Assembly (NCBI RefSeq): GCF_029873635.1
Contig: NC_080421.1
Coordinates: forward strand, 41,397,120-41,461,119
Length of the DNA stretch: 64,000 bases
Direction of reading: 5' to 3'
Origin: Malania oleifera
Taxonomy: Eukaryota; Streptophyta; Magnoliopsida; Santalales; Ximeniaceae
Below are positions 44,974-57,622 of this stretch, one piece after another (the stretch's first letter is position 1; each line of letters opens with the position of its first letter). A program made the translations under genes and the position numbers. The notes beneath the pieces are model-generated. The model saw only the letters and a list, made by a program, of their open reading frames with translations. It made no database searches and was not told the DNA's origin.

Positions 44974-46166
44974 TGTAACGACCTGATTTTACATGACATT
45001 TTTTTTCCTTATAAATATATGTATTGTGAAATTTCACTGCCCTAATACCTTTTATTATAACCACCATCTTGGTCCTAAACTACGTATGCAACGAAAAGTA
45101 GAATACATACAACCATATCAATATATACAATACCAGAGTGTCAAGATATTTCCCAAAATAAGCATACACAACCATTCCCAAAATACCCTCATCTGGACAT
45201 AGGAACTACTCAAAAATGACTTTCCAAAATACTCACCTTACAGACAGGGCAGTACTGTAGTCCCTATATTTGCAAGCTTGATCTGCTTGCCTAGTTGGAT
45301 CACTTGAAAAAATGTTAAATCACTAGGATGTGACAACGCTCAATAAGACGAAATATGCTATTGCTAGTGTGTGGTAGGTGAGTTTACATATTTATAAAAA
45401 CTGATTTAGAAATACCATAAATAGTTGAGTCTGAGAAAACACATATAAATATCACAATATAGCTCATACCTAAGTTGCTTAACATAAACCGATTTTCTGA
45501 ATATTCTATTCATAATACTTCTAGTATTTATAAGTATGTCTATGGTTTCTGTAAATCTGAATATACATATATATAACAACTAAGAAAATTTCCCTACATG
45601 GATAACTGAAAGTCATGATTTAAGCCCTCATGACAGGGTTGTGCAGTCCGAAGGTGGGACCTATCTTGGCTGGCCGATTAGGATAAGTCAACTGAACTTC
45701 GAAAGTCAGATCAGCCTCCTCAAACCTAACTGACGGGGAGCCTGTCCACAACAAAGGCACGTTCGACCGGTGAATATTCACATACTATCTGAGTTATCTG
45801 GTTGCATTCTGAACTGAAAATAGCTATGGTACCGTGCTCTGTTGACTAAATCTGGTCCATCAGGGTCTGATACTATGCATATAACTAATATATCTATATT
45901 ACTGTTTTACCATGATTTTGAAATAACCATAACATTGTAAAACTGATTTGAATAAATCTGAAAATTTGAATGACTGATTGAATATTTAATATCTGTATAA
46001 CTGAATATCTGTCTAAATATTTGAGTATCTAGGTGTTATGGTTATGAAATCATGATATTCTGAAATTGCTGAAAATACATGTTTTTGTACATATACTATA
46101 AATCATGCTTCTGAATATACTCTATAATTTCTATTTGTATGTATACTGAAAATTCATCTTTCTATG

Positions 46167-46202
<36 letters not shown>

Positions 46203-47293
46203 CATGATATTTTCTACTAATATACTGTAAAACATGGTATTTTTAGTTGCATAAATACTGTGCTAAACTGTTATGAGCTCATGCCACACAATTTAAATAA
46301 TTAAATTCACATGCTCTGAAATCTGTGTTTTATGTTATACAAATATTTTATGGTCTGAATAATAATAATAATCTGGTAAAATATGTAATTTCTGCTAATA
46401 ACCATACTAAAATTCCTAACATAGCATATTTCCCCTACCTCATAATTTAACTCGCCTACTAACGTTCTAAATTACACTTCTGGCATTTATAATTTCATAA
46501 TCCTGAAAATGTTATATATATATATATATCTATCTGTCAATCAACTGAATACCCAGAATTTTCTTCATTTTTCCATCTTCAGAATCATAAACTTTTCCTT
46601 ATTTACCTGGGTTTCTAAAAAGATGTTCACTAAGGTCCTTAACCCACTCTTACAGGGTCCCCAAACACCCTATTCCTTAAAATATAATACCCTAATTTTA
46701 CTTCACAAAACTCCAGTATATTCTCATATAATACAAAATCTAGGCTCAAATGAACTTGGTAATACTGGAAATATTCAAATAATCCACTTACCCTGGTTTT
46801 GGGATGGTTCCCAAACTTCTCAAATCAAATTTTCGCTCCAGCTAGGTTGTAGAGAATCTCCCCAAAATCACTGTGGTAACTTTTGATTATCGAACCAGGG
46901 AGAGACGGAGCCGGATTTGTAGAGAGAAGTCAGAGGAACTGAGAGGGAGAGACTGTAAAAATGAATTTCTTTCATTAAAAACTCGTTTTAGGGCTATATA
47001 TAAAATGTTGTCCACGTGGCCTCATCGTCGAGCCACGTCACCTCATCAACGAGTCCAAGAAGTAGTCTTGCCAATGAACACCTACTCCTCGTTGATGAGA
47101 TTCAAGTGCTGGAAACAACCCTCTTGGTAACTTGTCGTTGACGGGACATTCGTCCCGTTGACGAACCCAAGAAGGATGCTCGTCGACGAGCACCCTGCGT
47201 TCGTCGACGAGACCCTGTAAGTTCCTTTTAGAATTTTCCCGTTTCTCTCTTTTCTTTTATTATTCAGTCACTATAATTTTTCGGGTCTCTACA
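44974..47293 (-). mobile_element. 3' LTR of element B (2320 bp)
   Basis: On the minus strand it starts TGTAGAGACCCG and ends GTCGTTACA. Contents in that direction: GTCGACGA-type array (47215-47020), TATATATAGCCC promoter-like box (near 47000), TTTGGGA/TCCCAAA hairpin (46798-46817) followed by CCAGGGTAAG, (TA)n (46166-46200) and the AATTGTGTGGCATGAG box (46278-46293). Confidence 0.9.
47020..47220 (-). promoter_or_regulatory. U3 promoter array of element B (3' LTR)
   Basis: Motifs such as CTCGTCGACGAG (near 47178-47190) and GTTCGTCGACGAG (near 47199-47211), with degenerate relatives, fill 200 bp just upstream (minus strand) of a TATATATAG box. The 5' LTR carries the same array at 54390-54590. 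Confidence 0.6.
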
Positions 47294-47584
47294 TTCTCCT
47301 CTCATAAAAATTCGTCCTCAAAATCTAATACCTGTATTGAACACAATTCTTAGCATAAAACGACTACTTATTTAATTACTAACCCTCACTTATGGTGGAG
47401 GAATATCGTGGTTACATTTAGGGTCCTGTGAGATTACAAATATACTCATAAAAGAAAATTTTTCCAAAACCAAAACACTACCTATCCTATATTCTAAATT
47501 ACAATTACACATTCATTACTCTATACTAAACAAAATAAAACCGTTATTATTTAAACTTTACAAATCACCACTGTACCCCACTAA

Positions 47585-50500
47585 ACAGGTGCGGGTATTT
47601 CTGTTTGATTTCTTCCTCAAGTTCCTATAAAGCTTCTTCCACCGCATGATTCCTCCACAAGACTTTTACTAGTGGTATTTTCTTATTGCGCAATTCCTGT
47701 TCCTTCTTGTCTAAGATCTGCACTGGAATTTCCTCTTAAGTTAGAGCATCACGGAATTCAAATTCTACATAACTAATGACATGAGAAGGATCTGTGACGT
47801 ATTTCCTTAACATAGAAACATGAAATACGTCATGTATTCTTAACAGAGCTGGTGGTAAAGTTAGCTGATAGGCAACTGACTCAATCTTCTCGAGTATTTC
47901 AAACGGGCCAATAAACCTAGGGCTAACTTCCACTTTCTCCCAAACCTCATAACTCCCTTTAATGGTGCTATTTTAAAAAACACATGGTCATCCACTTTAA
48001 ATTCCAATTCCCAATGGCGAGTATTTGCATAGCTTTTCTGCTGACTCTGAACTGTGCTGATTTTATCTCAAATAAGCTGGACTTTATCGTATGCTTGCTG
48101 CACTATTTCTGGCCCCAAAACTCGCCTCTTACCTAACTCATCTCAATATAAAGGAGAACAACACCTCCTACCATAAAGTGCCTCGTACGGTGTCATGCCT
48201 ATGCTGGCCTGATAGCTATTATTGTAGGCAAATTCAACCAGCGACAAATACTAGGTCCAGTTACCCCCGAAATCCAATAGACACGCTTGCAGCATATCCC
48301 CAAGTACTTGGATCATTCTCTCTGTTTGACTATCTGTCTAAGGATGGAAAGTGGTGCTGAATGCTAACTGAGACCCCAAAGCCACCTACAAGCTCTTCTA
48401 AAATCGTGACGTACAGCGTGGATCACGGTCTGAGACTATAGATACTGGCACTCTATGGGGTCAAACAATCTCCTGAATGTAGATCTTTGCCAATCTGTTC
48501 ATAGGGTAGCTAACTTTAATAGGTAGGAAGTGAGCTATTTTCGTCAGTCGATCGATGACTACCTAGATAGCATTCTGACCATGCGGCACCGGTGGTAGCT
48601 CAATGACGAAATCCATGGATATGTGGTCCCACTTCTACTCAGGGATGTAAAGTGGCAGCAACTGCCTTGCTGGCCTTTAGTGCTTAGCTTTAACCTACTG
48701 ACACATCTAGCACTACTGCACAAATTCAGCGATCTCCCTCTTCATGCCACTCCACCAGAAATACTCTCGCGAATCCCTATACATGTTAGTACTGTTAGGA
48801 TGAACTGTGTATAGAGATCTGTGAGCCCCATCTAGAATCGTTCTTCTGATATCCATATCTACAGGCACACATAACCTGGAACGGAACCTTAGAGCCCTGT
48901 CATCATAAATGCTAAACTCCTCCCCCTGACCATCCTGTACTCTGACTATTACCTCTGCTAATTTTGGGTCCTCTTTCTGAGCAGCTTTAATCTTTCCATA
49001 TAACGTAGGCTGCACAACCAAACTGGAAATAAATGCCTGGTGACCATCCTCCACTAACTCCACGCCAAGTCTTTCCAAGTCCATCTAAATTGGGTGTTGA
49101 ATTACTGCTGCTAATTGTGTTGCACCCTCTGATTTACAGCTCAGTGCATCAGCCACCACATTTGCTTTACCTGGGTGGTAGCTGATGGTGCAATCATAAT
49201 CCTTGATGAGCTCTAACCATCTCCTTTGCCGCATGTTCAACTCTTTTTTCGTGAAGAAGTACTTTAAACTTTTATGGTCAGAGAATATCTCGTATCTATC
49301 ATCGTACAAGTAATGCCTCCAAATCTTTAACGCGTGTACCACTGCAACCAATTCCAGATCGTGGGTAGGGTAGTTCTTTTCATACTCTTCCAACTATTGG
49401 GATGCATAAGCTACAACCCTACCATGTTGCATCAACACACAACCAAGCCCTTTCAAAGACGCGTCATTATAAATTACATAACCATCACCTCCAGATGGAA
49501 TCGTCAGTACTGGTGCAGTGACAAGCCATTGGTTTAATTCCTGGAAGCTCTGCTCACATTCATCATCCCATGTAAATCTGGCATTCTTCTTGATCAATCA
49601 CATCAAAAGCCCTAATAGTCTTGAGAATCCCTCTACAAACCAACGGTAATATCCCGTCAGTCCCTAGAAACTCTTAATCTCCTAATCATTTTTCGACCTT
49701 TCCCAATTTACCACTATCTATATCTTACTGGGATTCACTGAAATTCCATCCCTTGATATAACATGTAGTAGAAATGCAACTTTCTCTAACCAGAATTCAT
49801 ATTTACTAAACTTGGCATACAACTTTTCTCTAAGTGTCTGAAGTACCAGTCGTAAGTGTGCCTCATGCTCCTCTAAACTCCTCAAGTAGACCAATATATC
49901 ATCAATGAAAACCACAACGAACTGGTCTAGATATTAATGAAACACCTGATTCATTAAATCCATAAATACTGCCGGTGCATTAGTAAACCCGAACGACATC
50001 ACCAAAAACTCATAGTGCCTGTATTTGGTTCGAAATGCTGTCTTTGATATGTCCTCTGCCTTGACTTTCACTTGGTGATAACCGGACCTGAGGTCGATCT
50101 TAGAATAGACCCGTGTACCCTGGCGCTGATAAAATAAATCATCTATAAGGGATAAAGGATATTTGTTCTTAATGGTTACCTTGTTTATCTCCCTGCAATC
50201 TATGCACATCCTCATAGAACCGTCTTTCTTCTTTACAAATAGTACCGGTGCTCCCCAGGGCGATATGTTGGGTCTGATAAATCCTTTATTTAATAGATCC
50301 TGTAACTGGTCCTTCAATTTTCCCAATTTAGCTGGAGCCATTCGGTGAGGAGCCTTAGAGATCAACACTTTCCCGGAGGTAAATCTATAACAAAATCTAC
50401 CTCGCGATCGGGAGGCAACCCAGGTAACTCTTCTGGAAAAACATCTGAAAATTCCTTTACCATTGGTGTCCTGTAAAGCTTCGATTCATTTTCTAACACT

Positions 50501-51059
50501 TCCTTTACAAAAGCCATAAACCCTTGACCTCCATCCAGGAGCAGTCTACTTACTTGCATGGTTGACACTAACTGTGGCGAGACACGCACACGTGAACCAA
50601 CAAATCTGTATTCTTGCTCACCAGGACGTCTAAAAATTACTTCTTTCTGATAGCAGTCAATACTGGCGTGATTAGTTACCAGCCAATCCATACGCAATAT
50701 TACATCAAACCCATGCATGTCAAATATCACAAGATCAGCTGGTAGTACTTTCCTTTAAATAGCCACTGGAAAATTCCTAACTACCTTCCTACATCTCACT
50801 ATAGATCCAGTCGGCATGGCTATACCCAACTCAACATCTAACAACTGTACTTCAATCCCAGCTTACTTAGCATACCCCGATGAGACAAAAGAATGGATGG
50901 CACTTGTATCAAATAAAACAACAGCTTGATATGGAAAAGAAGTAAAGATACCTGTAACAATGTATCCAACTGTCTTAGCGTCTCCTGGTGTCAACGCATA
51001 TACCCTCACCGGGGCTATATTCCTCTGCTGGCCTCCCCGAGGTGCCTGGTAACCTCCTC
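47585..51059 (-). pseudogene. pol: pol of element B: PR-RT-RH-IN-chromodomain
   Basis: Reading leftwards: the protease (51010-50370) has LFDTSAIHSF in place of the DSG active-site triad and ILRMDWL instead of ILGMDWL. RT follows (50368-49700), with FIDD at 49898-49909. RNase H (49600-49085) has YNDASLKGLG and [20 protein letters not shown]. The integrase zinc finger lies at 48850-48713 and the core at about 48640-48270. The chromodomain-like end (47770-47585) has KVLWRNHAVEEAL. Stops are scattered, for example near 49928 and 49393, but long segments stay open (144 codons at 50368-49934). It is the best-preserved pol in the window, though inactive. Confidence 0.88.
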
Positions 51060-52023
51060 GATAGGGTCTGGGAGCTGGGACCTGGATCGGAGGTCCTGGG
51101 CAGGCTCGTGCCATGTGTCCAGGTATCCCCCACTGATAATAGATGTCTCTCCCAGCCCGACACTCTCCTAGATGTCATCTCCCATACGTATGACACACAG
51201 GGTAGGTCTGCACACCTTGATTCTCACGAGGTCCCATTATCTGCCTCTGACCTCCCCTATAACGGTCTCGTCTCCATGGGCCTCGACTAGAATCTTCCTA
51301 AAAACCCTGAGGCACGGGCCTCTTTCTCTGACTCTGAGCTGCGATGCCTCTCTGTATGCCACTCTCAATAACCGCAACCCTATCTACAACCTCCACAAAT
51401 GTTTGAGCCCAAAAACCAATAACCTGCTCAAACACGTTCTGCCTCAAGCCTTCTTCAAACTTCCTTGCCTTCTTCTTTTCATTTGGTGCCAAATGTGGGG
51501 CAAACCGAGACAACTTAATAAATCAAGCCGCGTACTGTGATACTGTCGTCTGCCCCTGAACTAAGTGCATAAACTCTGCTGCCTTTGCGCTTTGAACGAT
51601 AGCAGGAAAATATTGCTCAAAGAACAGCTCCTTGAATCGACTCCACGTCACTGGACCTGGATCCGGCCTCTGCTCCTCAATTAATCGTGTTGATCTCCAC
51701 CAGCGTTTTGCATCTCCTGTCAGTTTGAACGTCGTAAATACTACCTTCTATTCATCTGTACATGGAAGCATTGCTAATGTCTCCTCAATGTCCTGGACCT
51801 AATTTTCAGCCATAATCGGGTCAACTCCTCCAGCAAAAGATGGGGGCTTCATCCGCGTAAACTGTGTGATCGTATAGCTATGATCCCCTGAGCTCCTGGC
51901 CATCTCAGCCATCACTTGCTATGTGACGCTGCGCAAAACTGAATTAATATCTCCACCTCCCATACTGGAAGGTCCCACTCCATCACCCCCAGCATTCGTA
52001 CCACTGCATCTTGGGTCCATCAT
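51060..52023 (-). pseudogene. gag: gag of element B
   Basis: The start ATG is at 52023 on the minus strand (MMDPRCSGTNAGG). The capsid domain contains [20 protein letters not shown] and FIKLSRFAPHLAPNEKKKAR (51513-51298 is open). The zinc knuckles near 51200-51110 are damaged: CHTYGR, stop, HLGEC and YYQWGIPGHMARAC have lost several Cys. Stops occur near 51907 and 51516. Confidence 0.85.
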
Positions 52024-52330
52024 GAAAAGTCAAAGAACACAATTTTAAGGACCCTATCTCTCGTAAAGATCTAATTTATTTCATCCAATTAAATTCTTAT
52101 ATTCACAATTAACTATCCTCCCTGATTTTAGTTCACAATCAAATCCTATAACCTAGACACACGACCCGTCAATAGTGTACTATGACTTTCCCAAAATTGT
52201 CAATCCAAGAAAGACACAGAAACCACTATGGAAATCCTATACCCAGACTATAGAACAAAACCTCAAATCCTTTCCTATACATTGGTATTGCTTCCACTGC
52301 ACTTTAAAGTTTACAGAACCTAACAACCTA

Positions 52331-52343
52331 GGCTCTGATACCA
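52331..52343 (-). other. Primer binding site of element B
   Basis: On the minus strand TGGTATCAGAGCC begins three bases after the 5' LTR end at 52347. It is the common initiator Met-tRNA site of plant gypsy elements. Confidence 0.92.
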
Positions 52344-52346
52344 AAC

Positions 52347-52940
52347 TGTAACGACTTGATTTTACATGACATTTTTTTTTTCCTTATAAATATATATATT
52401 GTGAAATTTTACTGCCCTGATATATTTTATTATAAATCATACCACCATCATGGTCCTAAACTACCTATGCAGCGGAAAGCAGAATACATACAACTATATC
52501 AATATATACAATACCAGAGTATCAGAATATTTCCAAAATAAGCATACACAACCATTCCCAAAATACCCTCATCTAGACCTAGGGACTACTCAAAAATGAC
52601 TTTCCAAAGTACTCACCCTATAGATAGGGTAGTGTTATAGTCTCTCTATCTGTGAGCTTGATTTGCTCGCCTAACTTGATCACCTAAAAAAATGTTAAAT
52701 CACTGGGATGAGACAACGCTTAATAAGACAAAATATGCTATTGCTAGTGTGTGACTGGTGAGTTTACATATTTGTAAAAACTGATTTAGAAATACCATAA
52801 ATAGTTGAATTTGAGAAAACACATATAAATATCACAATATAACTCATACCTAAGTTTCTTAACATAAATCGATTTTCTGAATATTCTATTCATAATACTT
52901 CTAGTATTTATAGGTATGTCTACGATTTCTGTAAATCTGA

Positions 52941-52976
<36 letters not shown>

Positions 52977-53847
52977 ACTAAGAAAATTTTCCTGGATGGA
53001 TAACTGAAAGTCATGATTTAATCCCTCATGACAGGGTTGTGCGGCCCGAAGGCGAGACCTATCCTAGCTAGCCAACCAGGAGAAGTCAATTGAACTTCGA
53101 AAGTCAGATTGGCCTCCTCAACCCTAACTGATAGGGAGCCTATCCACAACAAAGGCACGATTAACTGCAGAATATCCACATACTATCTGAGTTATGTGGT
53201 TGCACTCTAACTAAATCTGGCCAATCAGGGTCTGATACTATGTATGTAACTAATATATCTATATCACTCTTTTAACATGATTTTGAAATAACCATACCAC
53301 TGTAAAACTTATCTGAATAAATCTGAAAATCTAAATGACTGACTGAATATTTAATATCTATATAACTAAATATCTATCTAAATATTTGAGTATCTAGGTG
53401 TTATGGTTCTGAAATCATGATATTCTGAAATTGCTGAAAATACATGTTTTTGTACATATACTGTAAATCATGCTTCTGAATATATTGTATAATTTCTATC
53501 TATATGTATACTGAAAATTCATCATTCTATCAAATATATATATCTCATGATATTTTCTACTAATATACTGTAAAACATGGTATTTTTAGCTACATAAATA
53601 TTGTGCTAAACTGTTATGAGCTCATGCCACACAATTTAAATAATTAAATTCACATGCTCTGAAATCTTTGTTTTCTGTTATACAAATATTTTATGGTCCG
53701 AATAATAATAATCTGGTAAAATATGTAATTTCTGCTAATAGCCATACTAAAATTCCTAGTATAGTATATTTCCCTTACCTCATAATTTAACTCGCCTACT
53801 AACGTTCTAAATTACACTTCTGGCATTTATAATTCCATAATCCTGAA

Positions 53848-53891
<44 letters not shown>

Positions 53892-54666
53892 GTCAATCAA
53901 CTAAATACCCAGAATTTCCTTCATTTTTCCATCTTTAGAATCATAAACTTTTCATTATTTACCAGGGTTTCTGAAAAGATGTCCACTGAGGTCCTTAACT
54001 CACTTTTGCAGGGTCCCCAAACACCCTATTCCTGAAAATATAATACCCTAATTTTACTTCACAAAATTTCAATATATTCTCATATAATACAAAATCTAGG
54101 TTCAAATAAACTTGGTAATACTGGAAATATTCAAATAGTCCACTTACCCTGGTTTTGGGATGGTTCCCAAACTTCTCAAATCGAATTTTTGCTCTAGTTA
54201 GGTTGTAGAGAATCTCCCCAAGATCATCGTGGTAGCTTCTGATCATCAAACCGGGGAGAGACGGAGCCAGATTTGTGGAGAGAAGTGAGAGGAACCGAGC
54301 TACATAGAGAGAGAGAGAGAGAGAAACTGTAAGTGAATTTCTTTCATTAAAAATCCATTTTAGGGCTATATATAAAGTGTTGTCCATGTGGCCTCATCGA
54401 CGAGCCACGTCACCTCGTCGACGAGTCCAAACAGTAGTCTCGTTGACGAATGCCTACTCCTCATTGACCAGATTCAAGCCCTGGAAACGGCCTTCTCGAT
54501 AACTTCTTGTTGACGAGACGAATGTCCCCGTTGACAAACCCAAGAAGGATGCTCGTCGACGAGCGCCTTGCGTTCTTCGACGAGACCCTGTAAGTTCCTT
54601 TTAGAATTTTCCTGTTTCTCTATTTTCTTTTATTATTTAATCACTATAATTCTTTGGGTCCCTACA
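52347..54666 (-). mobile_element. 5' LTR of element B (2320 bp)
   Basis: It is colinear with the 3' LTR. On the minus strand it starts TGTAGGGACCCAAAG at 54666. It contains the GTCGACGA array (54590-54390), an AGAGAG tract (54306-54324), the TTTGGGA/TCCCAAA hairpin (about 54154-54171), (TA)n at 53855-53889 and 52948-52972, and the AATTGTGTGGCATGAG box (53621-53636). The TA runs differ in length and position from the 3' LTR, yet the total length is equal. Confidence 0.9.
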
Positions 54667-55133
54667 CCGAAAGTTTGAGAGGGGCCTGAAGAAGGAAATC
54701 CGAAAGTAGACGGCGATATTGTAGCTTTAGGACTTTGCTACTCTGGTGGATAAAGCCACTATGGCAGAGGAGAGCCTGCAGGAAGATACAGAGGTTCAAA
54801 ACACGAAGAAGAGGTCGTCACCTTCCAGTTCTTATTCAAGTGCAAGGCAGGGCGCTTGGAAGAAATATGTTGGTGGTGGAGGCCAATGGCGAGAGACTGG
54901 TGGAGATACATTTCAGGGAACCTCATCTTGCCCTGCTTGTCCTACGTGTGGCAAGGGGCATGCAGGGAGGTGCTTGATGGGTATGAGTGTTTGCTACCGG
55001 TGTGCAAAGCCTGGGCATCTGGCGCAAGATTGTGCATGCGAGGAGCAATGTACCCACACAATAGCCGTATTGAGGAGGTGTTCAAGCGCCACGTGGTGGT
55101 TATCAGAGGGGTATGGCCCATGCTAGGGTCTAT
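54667..55133 (+). pseudogene. gag: gag of element A, C-terminal part with zinc knuckles
   Basis: It resumes in gag with RKFERGLKKEIRK, a stop near 54706, then an open frame from 54746. Two CCHC knuckles lie near 54935-55032: CPTCGKGHAGRC and CYRCAKPGHLAQDC, both with all ligands. A frame shift follows before MAHARVY-type sequence at 55110-55133, where LTR C was inserted. Pol resumes at 57623. Confidence 0.85.
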
Positions 55134-55249
55134 TGTTACAATCCAAAAAATTGTAATGATTAAGTAATTAGGAAAATGACAGATAAAATGGATAAATAAG
55201 GAATAAAGGGGCAAAAGGGAAAATTTTGGAAGAAAGGGAAAAACAAACC

Positions 55250-55470
55250 TTGTCGACGAGTTACATATCCTCGTCGACGAGTGTTCTAAAAAGTTCGTCA
55301 ACAAAGTTTGGTTCCTCATCAACGAGAAGATACCGAATGAGCAAATTTCAGGTTTTAAGACTCGTCGACGAATGAATCTCCTCGTCGACGAAGTTCCTTT
55401 GGTGACTCATCGACGAATACTCTCTACTCGTCAAGAAGGCCACCTGGTAGTAGCGTGTATAAAAGGGGTG
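55250..55470 (+). promoter_or_regulatory. U3 promoter of LTR C: GTCGACGA array and TATA
   Basis: CTTGTCGACGAG, CTCGTCGACGAG, CTCGTCGACGAA and similar units are spaced 15-40 bp apart. They end about 20 bp before GTATAAAAGGGG. Confidence 0.65.
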
Positions 55471-56253
55471 GGGAAACTTCTTGGTGAAGGAAATTCATTT
55501 TCCTCCATTTGTTTCTCTCTCTAGAAGTCTCTCTGCCTTTTTTCTAGCTTTCTGTCCTGGTTTCAGCCCGAATCGACGATCGGAGACCGCTACGATGTTC
55601 TAGAGAAGATTCTCTACACATCTAGCGGATCAATTTTCTAAACTGAGCCTTTCAGGAAACACTCCTAAGTTGAGGTAAGGGTTAAGATTATCAGTTTTGG
55701 GTTTTTAAAGGTTTATTTAAGGTTTATAAGTTGAGGAAATGTAGAAATAGTAGTTTATTTGGCGTTTATTTAATTAAACTAGGGTCTGGGTGAGCGTCAC
55801 ATGCATCTTTTGGGGATTCCTGTTGGCATAGTTCAAGAAAGCAGCTAAGGGGGTAATATATATTAAACCAAATTTCTATGAATTAATTGGAAAATGAAAT
55901 ATGTTATGAATATACATGTAAATGTTTTGTATGAGTTTGAAATGTCAACTTTTTAAATTATGATTTCTGAGCCTAGGGTTGTTTTATTAGTTATGTATAT
56001 GTGAAAATGGACAGATGAAAGTGGAAGATTTTTCAGGATAATTACGTAAGAAATTAAAGGTATAATTTCATTATAAGAATTATAAATGAGGGTTGTCTTA
56101 TTTTACTGAACATATTTGAAATATATATTTAAATTGTGTGGCATGAGTAAAATGGAAATTATGTGATGAATTATGATATGTACATTTATGAGATGTTGGG
56201 AATACTGAAATGTGATAAAAATATGTATTGCATGTGTATTGTTTGATATGACA

Positions 56254-56513
56254 TGAGATCCATGTAAGATGAACTTTGCCCGAGATCCACGTAATGTGGA
56301 CCATTACAGATGATGTATATGACATGAGATCCACATAAGGTGGACTTTACATAAGATCCACGTAATGTGGACTGTTACACGAGATCCACGTAATGTGGAC
56401 TGTTACATGAGATCCACGTAGGTTGGACTTTACATGAGATCCACGTAGGTTGGACTTTGCATGAGATCCACGCAAAGTGGACTTTATATGAGTTTTACGT
56501 AATGTGAACTATG
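56254..56513 (+). repeat. 28-bp tandem repeat, about nine units, in LTR C
   Basis: The unit is GAGATCCACGTAATGTGGAC plus TGTTACAT. Each unit contains a small inverted repeat, CCAC(gtaat)GTGG. One longer spacer occurs near 56310. Confidence 0.88.
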
Positions 56514-57622
56514 AAATTGAATTTCGTAATATGAACTATTGAGAACATGAAAAGATGTATATACAGAAATAACAGATACAAAGTAAACTAAGAATGAATT
56601 GTATATTGCAGTATCAGTATTCACGCTATTATGATATGTATTTATACGGGTGGGGCAAACTCTTCGCCCGAGGGCTTGCTGAGAAAGGCAAGTGCCTTAG
56701 TAGGTATTCAAATGTAGCATTAGGCTGCATAATGTATTAGGGCAAAAGGAAATTATTTGTATGGGCGGATAGATTTCCTTATTCTCGAGAGTCTTTGTTG
56801 GTAAACCATTGTATGAACTGTGTGAGTACGAGATTACTTCTTCACATGAGGGCTTACTGAGTAAGGTGAGTGCCTTGGTATGCTTTAGTTCTAACCTTCA
56901 GGTTGCCTAAAGTATCAGAGCAGAGGGGTGCTACTTGTATGGGTGGGTAAGCACCCCAATCCTTAGGAAATCTCGTTGGTAAAATACCTTGCATGTGTTT
57001 GATCAGGCTTAGGAAAGGATTTTAGAAATTATGATTAAATGTAAATGATGATTTTTATATGTTATATACAAATCTCATGTTGGCCACATGCTATTTTAAT
57101 ATATAGTTTTGGTCACACACTATTTTAATATATTGTTTCTTCCCTTACTAAGATGTGTCTCACCCGAATACAAATTATTCTTTTTCAAGACCTCCATGGG
57201 ATCGAGCTTAGAGAGCTCGAGGTTAATATAGTATTTTTGAGTTAGAGAAAGGAAGAAAAAGGGTATAAAGTTGATGATATTTTGGGATGTGTAAATTTAT
57301 GTTTTATGTTTTAAGTCATCTGAGAAATGGATGAATGTGAATACTGAGAGTTGTGGTTTATGTTTTTGGAGTTATGGTTATATGTGGATACAGGTGGATT
57401 ATATGAATTATGTTGGAATGTAGATAGGTGTAGAAAACTCTGGTATTATACTGATTGAGGATTGTAGTTATATTTTCCACTGCGTAATTATAAATAGAAT
57501 AACAGTTACAAGAAAATGAATGACGTGGCACCTGGGTCCCACAAGGCGGGTTCGGGGCGCCACAAGACACGGTTAATCAGGTATAATGCATCAGACTGGG
57601 TTTACATGTTTGGGGTGTTACA

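Larger units (their letters stand above)
44974..54666 (-). mobile_element. Element B: complete Ty3/gypsy chromovirus, inverted, nested in A
   Basis: On the minus strand it has a 5' LTR (54666-52347), PBS (52343-52331), gag from 52023, pol to 47585, PPT GAGAGGAGAA just before 47293, and a 3' LTR (47293-44974). Both LTRs are exactly 2320 bp. The total is 9693 bp, with no insertion inside. Flanks are ctaga and ccgaa, an imperfect target duplication, and both sit in the gag frame of A. By eye the first 75 bases of the two LTR copies (low-coordinate ends) show about six differences, so the insertion is old. Confidence 0.93.
55134..57622 (+). mobile_element. Solo LTR C (2489 bp) inserted in element A
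   Basis: It runs from TGTTACAATCC to GGGGTGTTACA. Flanks tctat (55129-55133) and tgtat (57623-57627) agree at four of five bases. Inside are a GTCGACGA array (55252-55420), TATA box (TATAAAAGGGG, 55460), GAGGTAAGGG donor-like site (near 55673), AATTGTGTGGCATGAG (56132-56147), a 28-bp tandem array, a CTTACTAAGATGTGTCTCACCC box (57135-57156) and a pyrimidine run. There is no internal region. It is related to LTR I at the left end. Confidence 0.88.
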
